15,476 nt of DNA from an uncultured Acidimicrobiaceae bacterium (GCA_903904615.1 CAIVDG010000222.1:1-15476); one strand, 5' to 3'; shown: positions 7,438-13,074, counted from the stretch's first letter. The notes: generated by a model from the letters alone, not told the origin. Numbers and translations: made by a program.

Positions 7438-7566
7438 ATGGCACCCATGTCATCACCGAAGAACTGGCTGGAGTGCCCTGAATGCGGGTTCAACTGGGAA
7501 GTCCACGAAGGACGTTTCTGCCCTATCTGTGGAGCCAAGGGCGAACCGGAACCTGACAATGGATGA
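7438..7566 (+). CDS. Zinc-ribbon microprotein (42 residues)
   Basis: The 42-residue product holds two CxxC pairs, ECPECGFNWEVHEGRFCPICG, with spacing typical of a rubredoxin-like zinc ribbon. ATG 7438 is preceded by TAAGGA (7422-7427), ten bases away, and by CTTAAG at 7428-7433; ATG 7447 is an alternative start that removes three residues. The stop overlaps the coding start of the next gene (ATG 7559). Such single zinc-ribbon proteins are common in phages. DNA, RNA or protein binding cannot be distinguished here. Confidence 0.65.
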   Translation: MAPMSSPKNWLECPECGFNWEVHEGRFCPICGAKGEPEPDNG

Positions 7567-7849
7567 GCAGGAATACCAGATCGTTCTTGTCAAGTGGGCT
7601 GATGCGCACACTGGCGAAGGCGGCTGGCACACCATCGAAGACTACGAAGATGACGGCGAGTGCGTCGTTGAAACAGTAGGTTTTCTTATTCCACCTACTG
7701 AACCAGGTGGCAAAAAGGGACACATCAGCATTTGGCAAACCATCAAAGAGGGCGACGGCATTCACCCCATGCACATCCCTGACGGCATGATCCGCAGTAT
7801 CCAATTCCTCAAAGCGTTCTCTACAGAAATTTCTTTGCTTGCCTGTTGA
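7559..7849 (+). CDS. Conserved phage hypothetical protein
   Basis: The start at ATG 7559 gives 96 residues and overlaps the end of the zinc-ribbon gene by eight bases. An in-frame upstream ATG at 7529 would overlap it more and adds an unlikely leader. The sequence begins with QIVLVKWADAHTGEGGWHTI and has VVETVGFLIPP, HISIWQTI and HIPDGMIRSIQFL. This beta-strand layout (VxWxDA, GW, VGFL, IPxGxI) recurs in small phage proteins of unknown function. The end of the gene contains the -35 box of the promoter at 7846-7874, so this gene closes one transcription unit and the next begins at its stop. Confidence 0.65.
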   Translation: MDEQEYQIVLVKWADAHTGEGGWHTIEDYEDDGECVVETVGFLIPPTEPGGKKGHISIWQTIKEGDGIHPMHIPDGMIRSIQFLKAFSTEISLLAC

Positions 7850-7874
7850 CTGTGATACACCCCACTTGTAAAGT
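7846..7874 (+). promoter_or_regulatory. Sigma-70-type promoter with an overlapping dyad
   Basis: TTGACT (7846-7851) and TAAAGT (7869-7874) are separated by exactly 17 bases, matching the housekeeping consensus at five of six and four of six positions. The -10 box lies inside a perfect small dyad, CACTT-GTA-AAGTG (7863-7875), a plausible operator. The start of transcription would fall near 7881, about 30 bases before the exonuclease start and its strong AAGGAGG (7897-7903). This is the only gap longer than 50 bases in the left two thirds of the window, which fits a promoter for the recombination genes. Confidence 0.6.
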
Positions 7875-7909
7875 GACTCCTAATCGTTTCACATACAAGG
7901 AGGGGGCTT

Positions 7910-8869
7910 ATGGCTCTACACAGATACAGAATCAGCAAACCGGAACACGGCGGCCAAGAATGGTTGAACGCAAGGTTCTGGGATGAGAAGGGGCAGAAGC
8001 GCATCAGTGCGTCCCCTGCGGCGGCAATCTACGGACTGCACCCGTTCGTCCCACAAGACCAGTTCGCCGCAGAACTTCTAGGGGATACACCGCCCAGTCC
8101 CATCCCCCCAAACCCAGCAATGGAACGAGGCAACCGTCTCGAACCGTTCGTTCTTGAATGGGCTTGCGACAAACTTGGTGTCGCTTACGAAACACCAGAA
8201 GAAATGTTCGTCGCAGAATCCAAAGGTGGTGCCCGCATGATCGCCACCTTGGACGGGTTCTATGAGGATGGTGATGACCGTCGGATTCTGGAAATCAAAA
8301 CCACCACCCGCCAATGGGACGGTGAACTGCCTGACTACTGGCGCATCCAAGGAATCCATCAGGCAATCTGTGCTGACGTGGAAGAAATCACATGGGCAGT
8401 GTTTGACCCATCAATGATTCTTCACCTGCACACACAGAAGGTCACTCCGTCAGAGTCGGCTGAGCACATCTCCGCTGTGGAGAAATGGTTGAACGCTATT
8501 GATCTGGGTATGACACCGCCAGGTGTGCACTGGTCGTACGAAACCATCAGCACCCGTTATGCGCAACCGAAACAAGACTCACCAGTTGAAGCACCTGACG
8601 AATACCTTGATCTTGTTGCACGATTAAAGCATGTCAAAGCAGAACTGAAGTCGTACCAAGAACTGGAAGACCAATTAAAAGCGGAACTGTGCGAACTAAT
8701 CGGTGACCACACCAGCCTTGTTATCAACGGCACCACTGTTGCAACATGGCGACCACAAACCCGTGACTCATTAGACATCAAAGCGTTCAAGGTTGCTCAT
8801 CCCGACATTGCTCGCAACTTCTCAAAACAAGTAACAACCCGCACACTGCTCTTGAAAGGGGCTAGATAA
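7910..8869 (+). CDS. YqaJ/lambda-type viral recombinase exonuclease
   Basis: The 319-residue protein shows the motifs of the PD-(D/E)XK phage exonuclease family in order: RISASPAAAIYGLHPF (31-46), ERGNRLEPF (72-80, Glu78), ATLDG (112-116, Asp115), ILEIKTTT (126-133, Glu128 and Lys130) and a helix with Gln151 (GIHQAI). These would bind magnesium and digest one strand of a DNA end from 5' to 3', leaving a 3' overhang for the annealing protein encoded next. The C-terminal third (about 225-275) is a helical, coiled-coil-like extension. ATG 7910 has AAGGAGG six bases upstream and lies downstream of the promoter at 7846. Its stop overlaps the next start (TAATGG). Confidence 0.85.
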   Translation: MALHRYRISKPEHGGQEWLNARFWDEKGQKRISASPAAAIYGLHPFVPQDQFAAELLGDTPPSPIPPNPAMERGNRLEPFVLEWACDKLGVAYETPEEMFVAESKGGARMIATLDGFYEDGDDRRILEIKTTTRQWDGELPDYWRIQGIHQAICADVEEITWAVFDPSMILHLHTQKVTPSESAEHISAVEKWLNAIDLGMTPPGVHWSYETISTRYAQPKQDSPVEAPDEYLDLVARLKHVKAELKSYQELEDQLKAELCELIGDHTSLVINGTTVATWRPQTRDSLDIKAFKVAHPDIARNFSKQVTTRTLLLKGAR

Positions 8870-9519
8870 TGGAAAATGCAAACACAGAGAAACTGAAACT
8901 CGTACTGGAAAAGTATGGGGTTCCCGACCCGAAGATTGTCGGCAAACTACCCAAGGGTGGTATCCAATTGGACTATGTGTCTCATGCTGAGATCACCAAA
9001 ATTCTGTTGGAGATTGACCCGCACTGGCGCTGGGTTCCTATCGAATGGAAAGATGGACGCCCTGCTATTCATGTGGAGAACGGCATCGCTACCATGTGGG
9101 GCGAGTTAACGTTGCTTGGTCAAGCACGTCTCGGTGTTGGTTCTGTTCGTGCAGACAAGGCTGATCTAGACAAGGAACTTGTCGGTGACTTCTTGCGTAA
9201 CGCCGCTATGCGTTTTGGTATTGCTCTCAGCCTGTGGTCAAAGCAGGAATGGGAAGAGAACGAACAGCCACGACCTGCCGCACGTCCGAAGCCTGCCGCT
9301 CAGCGTCTCGCCGCCCGTGCACCCGAACCCACCAAACCGCAGGTGTTAACCGACGAGCAACGTGCACAGTTCGTTGCGGCTTGCGACAAAGCACAGTTAG
9401 ATCCTGGCACCGTTGCTCGTAACGCCAATTTGGATTGGGACAAGGGGCTGACGGAGGACGATTTGCCTGCGTTGCGTAACGCATTCCACGAACTCAAAGC
9501 ATTTAAGGAAGGTGCGTGA
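8869..9519 (+). CDS. Rad52-like single-strand annealing protein
   Basis: Residues about 30-128 match the phage Rad52/22 group: YVSHAEITKILLEIDPHWRW, then MWGELTLLGQARLGVGS, then the strong DKADLDKELVGDFLRNAAMRFGIALSLW segment. A Pro/Ala-rich linker follows (about 131-157), and then a small helical domain (about 158-216) with an acidic tip. The protein should bind single-stranded DNA made by the exonuclease encoded just upstream and pair complementary strands. ATG 8869 overlaps the exonuclease stop, and AAAGGGG (8855-8861) lies seven bases before it, so both are made from one message. A RecT/Erf-type label would be less exact. Confidence 0.8.
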   Translation: MENANTEKLKLVLEKYGVPDPKIVGKLPKGGIQLDYVSHAEITKILLEIDPHWRWVPIEWKDGRPAIHVENGIATMWGELTLLGQARLGVGSVRADKADLDKELVGDFLRNAAMRFGIALSLWSKQEWEENEQPRPAARPKPAAQRLAARAPEPTKPQVLTDEQRAQFVAACDKAQLDPGTVARNANLDWDKGLTEDDLPALRNAFHELKAFKEGA

Positions 9520-9713
9520 TGGCTAACAAACGAACCGTTGACCCTGATGCAACTGAAGCATCGATCCGCATTATCGGTATGCGTGTAACACAGAAACAGA
9601 TGGGTCAGATCGCTGACTTATGTCAGACCCGTGAGGTTCGCAGGTCACGGTTGTTCCGTGATTTGTTGCGGGAAGCATGGGAGCGTGAGTGCGCAAGGGA
9701 TGATTCGTTCTGA
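9519..9713 (+). CDS. Ribbon-helix-helix DNA-binding protein
   Basis: This 64-residue protein has a strand segment (SIRIIGMRVT, 15-24) followed by two helices (KQMGQIADLCQTREV and RSRLFRDLLREAWERE), the layout of CopG/Arc-type ribbon-helix-helix regulators with the usual RSxLxRxLL helix. ATG 9519 is preferred over GTG 9516 because AAGGAAGG (9505-9512) is six bases away and the start overlaps the previous stop (TGATG). It probably binds DNA as a dimer and could regulate this operon, for example at the dyad within the promoter at 7846. That target is a guess. Confidence 0.65.
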   Translation: MANKRTVDPDATEASIRIIGMRVTQKQMGQIADLCQTREVRRSRLFRDLLREAWERECARDDSF

Positions 9714-9874
9714 TGGGCGATGACATCTGGGAGTACTACGCCAAAGACATGATGTTTGAATCCCATAAGGAACCGCATTACATCACCCAGCAATACATCA
9801 AACACTTGGAGAAGGAACTTACCCGTCTTCAGGCTGAGGTGGCTGAACTAAAGCAAAGGCTTGGCGATGAGTAA
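9713..9874 (+). CDS. Small coiled-coil protein (53 residues)
   Basis: ATG 9713 overlaps the previous stop (TGATG) and opens a 53-codon frame. The first half (MGDDIWEYYAKDMMFESHKE) is acidic and aromatic. The second half (YIKHLEKELTRLQAEVAELK) has a heptad pattern of Leu and Val typical of a coiled coil. Its stop overlaps the next gene by eight bases. No enzymatic motif is seen. It may be a subunit or adaptor for the neighbouring recombination proteins, inferred only from position and the dimerising helix. Confidence 0.6.
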   Translation: MGDDIWEYYAKDMMFESHKEPHYITQQYIKHLEKELTRLQAEVAELKQRLGDE

Positions 9875-10205
9875 GCAGAAGCAGAAAGGTACCGCCGCTG
9901 AAACTGCGGTGGTGAAGTACCTGAAAGAATCTGGTCAGTTCCCGTACGCTGAACGTCGTGCGTTGCATGGCATCAGCGACAAAGGCGACATCACTGGACT
10001 TGGCCCTGTTGTCATTGAGGTGAAAGATCACAAGACGTTGAAGTTCAGTGAATGGTTGGGTGAGTTGGCGGATGAGATCGCTAACGCTGAGGCTGACACT
10101 GGTGCTGTGATCGCTAAGAAGCGTGGCACAACCAACGTTGCTGACTGGTACGCAGTGATGCCTGTCCATGTGTGGGTTTCCTTACTTAAGGAAGCGGGCT
10201 ATTAA
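9867..10205 (+). CDS. Holliday-junction-resolvase-like PD-(D/E)XK nuclease
   Basis: The 112-residue product has the archaeal Hjc/phage resolvase-like motif set: KGTAAETAVVKYLKE with Glu12, AERRALHGISDKGDITG with Asp41, and VVIEVKDHK with Glu51 and Lys53. A helical region and IAKKRGTTNVADWYAVMP follow, with the late Lys-Arg-Gly found in these proteins. It would cleave branched DNA made during recombination. ATG 9867 is chosen over the in-frame TTG 9861 because it overlaps less; AAGG lies about eight bases upstream. The end of the gene contains the ribosome binding site and perhaps the start of the next nuclease-like gene. Confidence 0.7.
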   Translation: MSKQKQKGTAAETAVVKYLKESGQFPYAERRALHGISDKGDITGLGPVVIEVKDHKTLKFSEWLGELADEIANAEADTGAVIAKKRGTTNVADWYAVMPVHVWVSLLKEAGY

Positions 10206-10614
10206 GAAACCGTTTGACCCGACGCTGTATAACGAGGACGACAATGCCAAGTGGCAAGTGATCGACTGGTTGTACAGCCGAGGGTTCTACGCCTGGGTCA
10301 ACCCTGACCAGTACGGCATCGACGTCCTTGCGTTTAAAGACTGGTTGGATTACGGGTTCGAAGTTGAAGTGAAACACAACTGGCAAGGCGAGTTGTTTCC
10401 GTTCGGCACCGTGCATTTCTCTGCTCGTAAGTTGAAGTTTGTTGGTGTGAATACTTACTTCACTATGTTGAATGATGCTCGTACGCATGTGTTGTTGGCG
10501 CATGGTTCAACGTTGATGGAAAGTCCTGTCGTAAGTAAGAGAACGAAGTACACAGATGATGAGCAGTTCATTGCTGTTCCTTTGTCGCAGTGTGTGATTC
10601 GTGTACTAGACTGA
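10168..10614 (+). CDS. PD-(D/E)XK nuclease-like protein, start uncertain
   Basis: The conserved part begins after the overlap with the previous gene: VIDWLYSRGFYAWVNPDQYGIDVLAF, then YGFEVEVKHNW and FPFGTVHFSARKLKF. The Asp of GID and the ExK of EVEVK match a PD-(D/E)XK active site, as in phage restriction-like nucleases. If translation starts at ATG 10168 the protein has 148 residues and overlaps its neighbour by 38 bases with no ribosome binding site. An ATT at 10201 sits six bases after a good site (AAGGAAG, 10188-10194), so a rare ATT start is possible. It may process branched or damaged DNA together with the preceding resolvase-like protein. Confidence 0.6.
   Translation: MCGFPYLRKRAIKKPFDPTLYNEDDNAKWQVIDWLYSRGFYAWVNPDQYGIDVLAFKDWLDYGFEVEVKHNWQGELFPFGTVHFSARKLKFVGVNTYFTMLNDARTHVLLAHGSTLMESPVVSKRTKYTDDEQFIAVPLSQCVIRVLD
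10582..10609 (+). promoter_or_regulatory. Possible promoter resembling the exonuclease leader
   Basis: TTGTCG (10582-10587) and TACTAG (10604-10609) are 16 bases apart, each a four-of-six match or weaker to the housekeeping boxes. The sequence after it (CCTAATCCGTTTA, 10615-10627) closely copies that after the stronger promoter at 7846 (CCTAATCGTTTCA, 7879-7891). It would drive the Rpf-to-WhiB group. Alone the boxes would be unconvincing; the shared downstream block is what supports the call. Confidence 0.3.
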
Positions 10615-10684
10615 CCTAATCCGTTTAACGATAGGAGTTGCATGGCACTACACCCGACCTGACCCTCGAACAAAGGAGACAACA

Positions 10685-11263
10685 TTGCGCAAAGCACTTC
10701 TTACTTTCATCGCCCTATCCCTACTAACACCAGCCACCCGCACACTGGCTGAACAAAAACCACCCGTGCTCAAAGAGGAATCATTCAAAGCAGTCAGCGA
10801 ACTGCGACGGCAACTAGCCGACCCGAAGATCCCACCAGTGGAATACTGGGAACAAGTCGCCATTTGCGAATCCTCCAAGGATGGACACACCGCAGACTGG
10901 CAAGACAAAGGCACCTGGTCAGGCGGACTCGGCATCTACATCGGCACCTGGGTTCGGTGGGGTGGCAGAAACTTCGCACCCACCCCCTGGAAAGCAACCA
11001 AACTGGAACAGATCGTGGTCGCCAACCGCATCGCCGTCACCGGATATCACTTCTTTACATATTCAAAAAATCCTGTAGGGTTTATGGGATGGGGGTGCAT
11101 CGAAAAGCGCAAGAGCCTGAAGCCAACCCCCAAAGTATGGAACACATACCGTACTCAGTCACCAAACGGTTCTGGTCTAGGGTCGCTGTGGGAACACCTG
11201 AAACCTGCTGGGAGTACCAAGGGTCAAGGCGTTCTGATGGGTACGGGAACTTCTTTGCGTTAA
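10685..11263 (+). CDS. Secreted Rpf-like lytic transglycosylase with a replaced 3' end
   Basis: TTG 10685 is preceded by AAAGGAG (10672-10678) at a good distance. Residues 1-22 form a signal peptide (RKALLTFIALSLLTPA). Residues about 53-140 match the actinobacterial transglycosylase-like (Rpf) domain: WEQVAICESS with Glu62 as catalytic candidate, GTWSGGLGIYIGTW, RWGG-NFAPTP, ATKLEQIVVANRI and GFMGWGCI. Cys61 and Cys138 could form the usual disulfide. The enzyme should cleave peptidoglycan glycan strands outside the membrane. The last 41 residues are low-complexity and are read across the start of the HNH gene in another frame, so the original C-terminus was probably lost. It lies far from the lysis cluster. 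Confidence 0.8.
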   Translation: MRKALLTFIALSLLTPATRTLAEQKPPVLKEESFKAVSELRRQLADPKIPPVEYWEQVAICESSKDGHTADWQDKGTWSGGLGIYIGTWVRWGGRNFAPTPWKATKLEQIVVANRIAVTGYHFFTYSKNPVGFMGWGCIEKRKSLKPTPKVWNTYRTQSPNGSGLGSLWEHLKPAGSTKGQGVLMGTGTSLR

Positions 11264-11568
11264 ACAAACACCGTGCCGCCCACCGGTTCTCGTTCTACAT
11301 CGCTAACCTGCACTACCCACCTGTCGTAAGACATAAGTGCGACAACCCAAGGTGCGTTAACCCGCACCATCTGGAAGGTGGCACACAGTCAGACAACATG
11401 CGGGATGCAATAGAACGAGGACGCCATTACAGTGCCGCCAAAACACACTGTGCACACGGGCACGAGTTCAGCGCAGACAACACTTACTATCGACCAGACA
11501 ACACACGGGAATGCAGAACATGCAGAAAGGAGCGGGCTCGTGACAAAAGAAATCTGGACATGCCATAG
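11137..11568 (+). CDS. HNH endonuclease (homing type), overlapping the Rpf-like gene
   Basis: The 143-residue product begins MEHIPYSVTKRFWSRV and has all family marks: CWEYQGSRRSDGYGNF (24-39), AHRFSFY with His49, VRHKCDNPRCVNPHHLEGG (64-82, the HNH core) and SDNMRDAIERGR. The C-terminus adds a Cys/His zinc finger (CAHGH 105-109, CRTC 126-129). The frame is open upstream to before 10864, but family homology begins at residue 10 here, so ATG 11137 is the sensible start even without a ribosome binding site. It overlaps the Rpf-like gene by 127 bases and the next gene by 29. Such nucleases usually spread themselves by cutting and are inserted between or at the ends of phage genes. Confidence 0.8.
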   Translation: MEHIPYSVTKRFWSRVAVGTPETCWEYQGSRRSDGYGNFFALNKHRAAHRFSFYIANLHYPPVVRHKCDNPRCVNPHHLEGGTQSDNMRDAIERGRHYSAAKTHCAHGHEFSADNTYYRPDNTRECRTCRKERARDKRNLDMP

Positions 11569-11683
11569 TTGCGGTGCTAAAATCGAAACAGGAGTTGCGT
11601 TATCGCAACCACCAACACATTCTTGCCCTAAGAAGGCAGGATCAACTAAACAACTAGAGAAAGTAGGGGACTCCAATGAGTAA
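11540..11683 (+). CDS. Small zinc-binding protein (47 residues)
   Basis: GTG 11540 is preceded by a full AAAGGAG (11526-11532) at seven bases, placed inside the end of the HNH gene. This strongly supports this start over the longer frame beginning at 11432, whose extra part is a shadow of HNH codons. The product begins VTKEIWTCHSCGAKIETG and has a second cluster HSCPKK, so a C-x2-C with His and Cys ligands could hold one zinc. The stop overlaps the SSB start. Function is unknown; it would be made with SSB. Confidence 0.6.
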   Translation: MTKEIWTCHSCGAKIETGVALSQPPTHSCPKKAGSTKQLEKVGDSNE

Positions 11684-12071
11684 CCACATCACCATTATCG
11701 GCAACGTCGGTCAGGAACCAGAGGTGCGAGTCAGTGCGTCAGGTATGGCGGTTGTCAAGTTCACTGTTGCTGATTCATACGGCAAAGATGACAAGAAGAA
11801 AACCACATGGCACAACGTCGTTGTGTTCGGACAGTTAGGCGAGAACGTCTCGAACTCTATTCACAAGGGTGACAGTGTGATCCTGTCCGGTCGCATGGAA
11901 GTGGAAGAGTACACCAAGAAGGACGGCACCAAAGGCAAGTCCACTCAGGTCATTGTCGATGACATCGGTGTGTCGTTGCGTTGGAACGTGTGGATTAAGG
12001 ATCAGTCCGCTGACACAGTTGCCAAGGTCGGCAAAACATTCAGTTCACCCGCAGGGTTTGACGACTTCTGA
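11676..12071 (+). CDS. ssb: Single-stranded DNA-binding protein
   Basis: The 131-residue protein has the bacterial SSB OB-fold in order: NHITIIGNVGQEPEVRVSASGMAVVKFTVAD, then KTTWHNVVVFGQLGENV, KGDSVILSGRMEVEEYTKKDG and STQVIVDDIGVSLRW. The C-terminus ends in GFDDF, a short version of the acidic tip by which SSB recruits replication and repair proteins. ATG 11676 follows AGGGGA (11665-11670) and overlaps the previous stop. It would coat single strands in replication and work with the exonuclease and Rad52-like protein encoded upstream. The shape matches the usual short phage SSB. Confidence 0.9.
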   Translation: MSNHITIIGNVGQEPEVRVSASGMAVVKFTVADSYGKDDKKKTTWHNVVVFGQLGENVSNSIHKGDSVILSGRMEVEEYTKKDGTKGKSTQVIVDDIGVSLRWNVWIKDQSADTVAKVGKTFSSPAGFDDF

Positions 12072-12319
12072 TGGATCTAACGAAACTTAGTTTCGATCTT
12101 TGGTACGAAGCCGGTCTACGCAATGGGTTCATCGGGCCCGTTGTCTGTTACACCCATGACACGTTGCCAATGGACGAAGAAGAAGACAATGAATTTATTG
12201 AGGGCTACGACCCTTGCATTTGGATCATCCGCAAGTACGACTCACCGGAGCACAAACACAATGTCGAAGAGAACCACCCGCCCTCAAAGTGGCGCAACCA
12301 CATCTGTGACAGGGGCTGA
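12071..12319 (+). CDS. Conserved phage hypothetical protein (82 residues)
   Basis: ATG 12071 overlaps the SSB stop (TGATG). The product has LWYEAGLRNGFIGPVVCYTHD, then a strongly acidic run (MDEEEDNEFIEGYD) and CIWIIRKYDS, ending in a His-rich segment HKHNVEENHPPSKWR. The pattern GFIGPVVCYTHDG-LP is one I associate with small actinophage proteins of unknown role. No catalytic motif is clear. The gene is in the SSB-to-WhiB group, and its end overlaps the likely start of the next gene by 59 bases. Confidence 0.65.
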   Translation: MDLTKLSFDLWYEAGLRNGFIGPVVCYTHDTLPMDEEEDNEFIEGYDPCIWIIRKYDSPEHKHNVEENHPPSKWRNHICDRG

Positions 12320-12590
12320 GATAGTCCTACGGGCACACGAACTAATCACCGGTGACCGCCACGCCGACTACGACCACCCGATAGAGGACTACACCAAGGT
12401 GTCTGAGATTTTCTACGGGCTCACAGGGGTACGTCTTACTGTGCAGGAGTCGCTGTGTTTCCCGTTGGCTATGAAACTGGCACGGATGAGAACCGCCCGT
12501 GAACAGGACAGGTGGCATGAGGACAGTGTGGTGGACGCCATCGGTTATCTGGGTTGCATGGGAATGGTCAATGCTGTTGAGCGAGAATGA
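12261..12590 (+). CDS. DUF6378-like protein
   Basis: Starting at ATG 12261 the protein has 109 residues. After a Thr-rich leader it shows AHELITGDRHADYDHPIEDY (25-44), a long helix with LTVQESLCFPLAMKLARMRT, then HEDSVVDAIGYLGCMGMV. This is the GDR-x3-Y-x2-P, KLAR and DxxxDxxGY order that I associate with DUF6378 phage proteins. The helical, acidic make-up resembles MazG-type nucleotide pyrophosphatases, a comparison, not a firm assignment. A GTG at 12306 is an alternative start that would remove the overlap with the previous gene. The stretch from 12123 to 12260 in this frame is a shadow. Confidence 0.65.
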   Translation: MSKRTTRPQSGATTSVTGAEIVLRAHELITGDRHADYDHPIEDYTKVSEIFYGLTGVRLTVQESLCFPLAMKLARMRTAREQDRWHEDSVVDAIGYLGCMGMVNAVERE

Positions 12591-12771
12591 CCTGTGGCAA
12601 TACAGCACCCGTCACCCTGATTGCAACCACTGCATCACCATGCTGGACGCTATGACAGTGTGGGAACAGAAGGTGCACGACGCCTGCCCGTGCGTGTGTC
12701 ACCAGTCGAAGACATCACAGGCTGTTGCTGAACGCAAAGAAGCGAAACGGAAACGGAAAAAGAATGCGTGA
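12571..12771 (+). CDS. Cys-rich small protein with a basic tail (66 residues)
   Basis: ATG 12571 lies inside the end of the previous gene, with GGGAATGG upstream. The 66-residue product carries HPDCNHCITM (Cys18, Cys21) and HDACPCVCHQ (Cys39, 41, 43), enough for a zinc site, and ends in a very basic tail (KEAKRKRKKNA) that could touch nucleic acid. The in-frame upstream part from 12499 is a shadow of the previous gene. Its stop overlaps the WhiB start by eight bases. No family is recognised. Confidence 0.55.
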   Translation: MLLSENDLWQYSTRHPDCNHCITMLDAMTVWEQKVHDACPCVCHQSKTSQAVAERKEAKRKRKKNA

Positions 12772-13027
12772 GTGGTGGGATCACGCCGCCTGTGCAGGCT
12801 CTGACGATCCGACGATCTTCTTCCCTGAAGTGGAGAAGGGGCAGAACAGTAGGTACATCTGGGAACGTGCCCGTGAATACTGCAACGTGTGTCCTGTCGT
12901 AAGTCAGTGTCTTGAATACCAAATGGATTTTGAGGAAGTGGTTGGCAGGCGGGACGGAATGTTCGGTGGGAAAACCCCAAAGGAACGGGAAGACCTGTGG
13001 CAGAAAAGGATAAGACCCCGACCATAG
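12764..13027 (+). CDS. WhiB-family iron-sulfur regulator
   Basis: The 87-residue product has the four conserved cysteines of WhiB proteins: Cys10 in HAACAGSDD, then Cys40, Cys43 and Cys49 in YCNVCPVVSQC, which bind a 4Fe-4S cluster. The GMFGGKTPKER segment (65-75) is the usual G-V/I-W-G-G turn and basic tail that contact sigma factor and DNA. WhiB proteins are confined to actinobacteria and their phages, which is the best host evidence in the window. The start is ATG 12764; the open frame begins at 12725 but that part is a shadow of the previous gene. The stop TAG lies inside the large hairpin at 13014-13061. It may alter host transcription or regulate phage genes. Confidence 0.9.
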   Translation: MREWWDHAACAGSDDPTIFFPEVEKGQNSRYIWERAREYCNVCPVVSQCLEYQMDFEEVVGRRDGMFGGKTPKEREDLWQKRIRPRP

Positions 13028-13061
13028 GAGGAAAGAGGGGGAAACTCCTACAGTCGGGGTC
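13014..13061. terminator. Large hairpin between convergent genes, probable terminator
   Basis: GACCCCGAC (13014-13022) pairs perfectly with GTCGGGGTC (13053-13061). After a symmetrical two-by-two internal loop, TAGGAG (13025-13030) pairs with CTCCTA (13045-13050), leaving a 14-base purine-rich loop. It sits between the end of WhiB (+) and the end of the leftward gene at 13075. There is no U-tract rightward; leftward, the RNA after the stem would read UUAUCCUUUU, which is moderately U-rich. It probably stops both directions, or protects RNA 3' ends. Confidence 0.6.
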
Positions 13062-13074
13062 AGACCTGATGGTA

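Noticed and set aside
10864..11136. N-terminal extension of the HNH frame
   Set aside because: This part is Arg/His-rich out-of-frame sequence of the Rpf-like domain. HNH family similarity begins only after about 11160.
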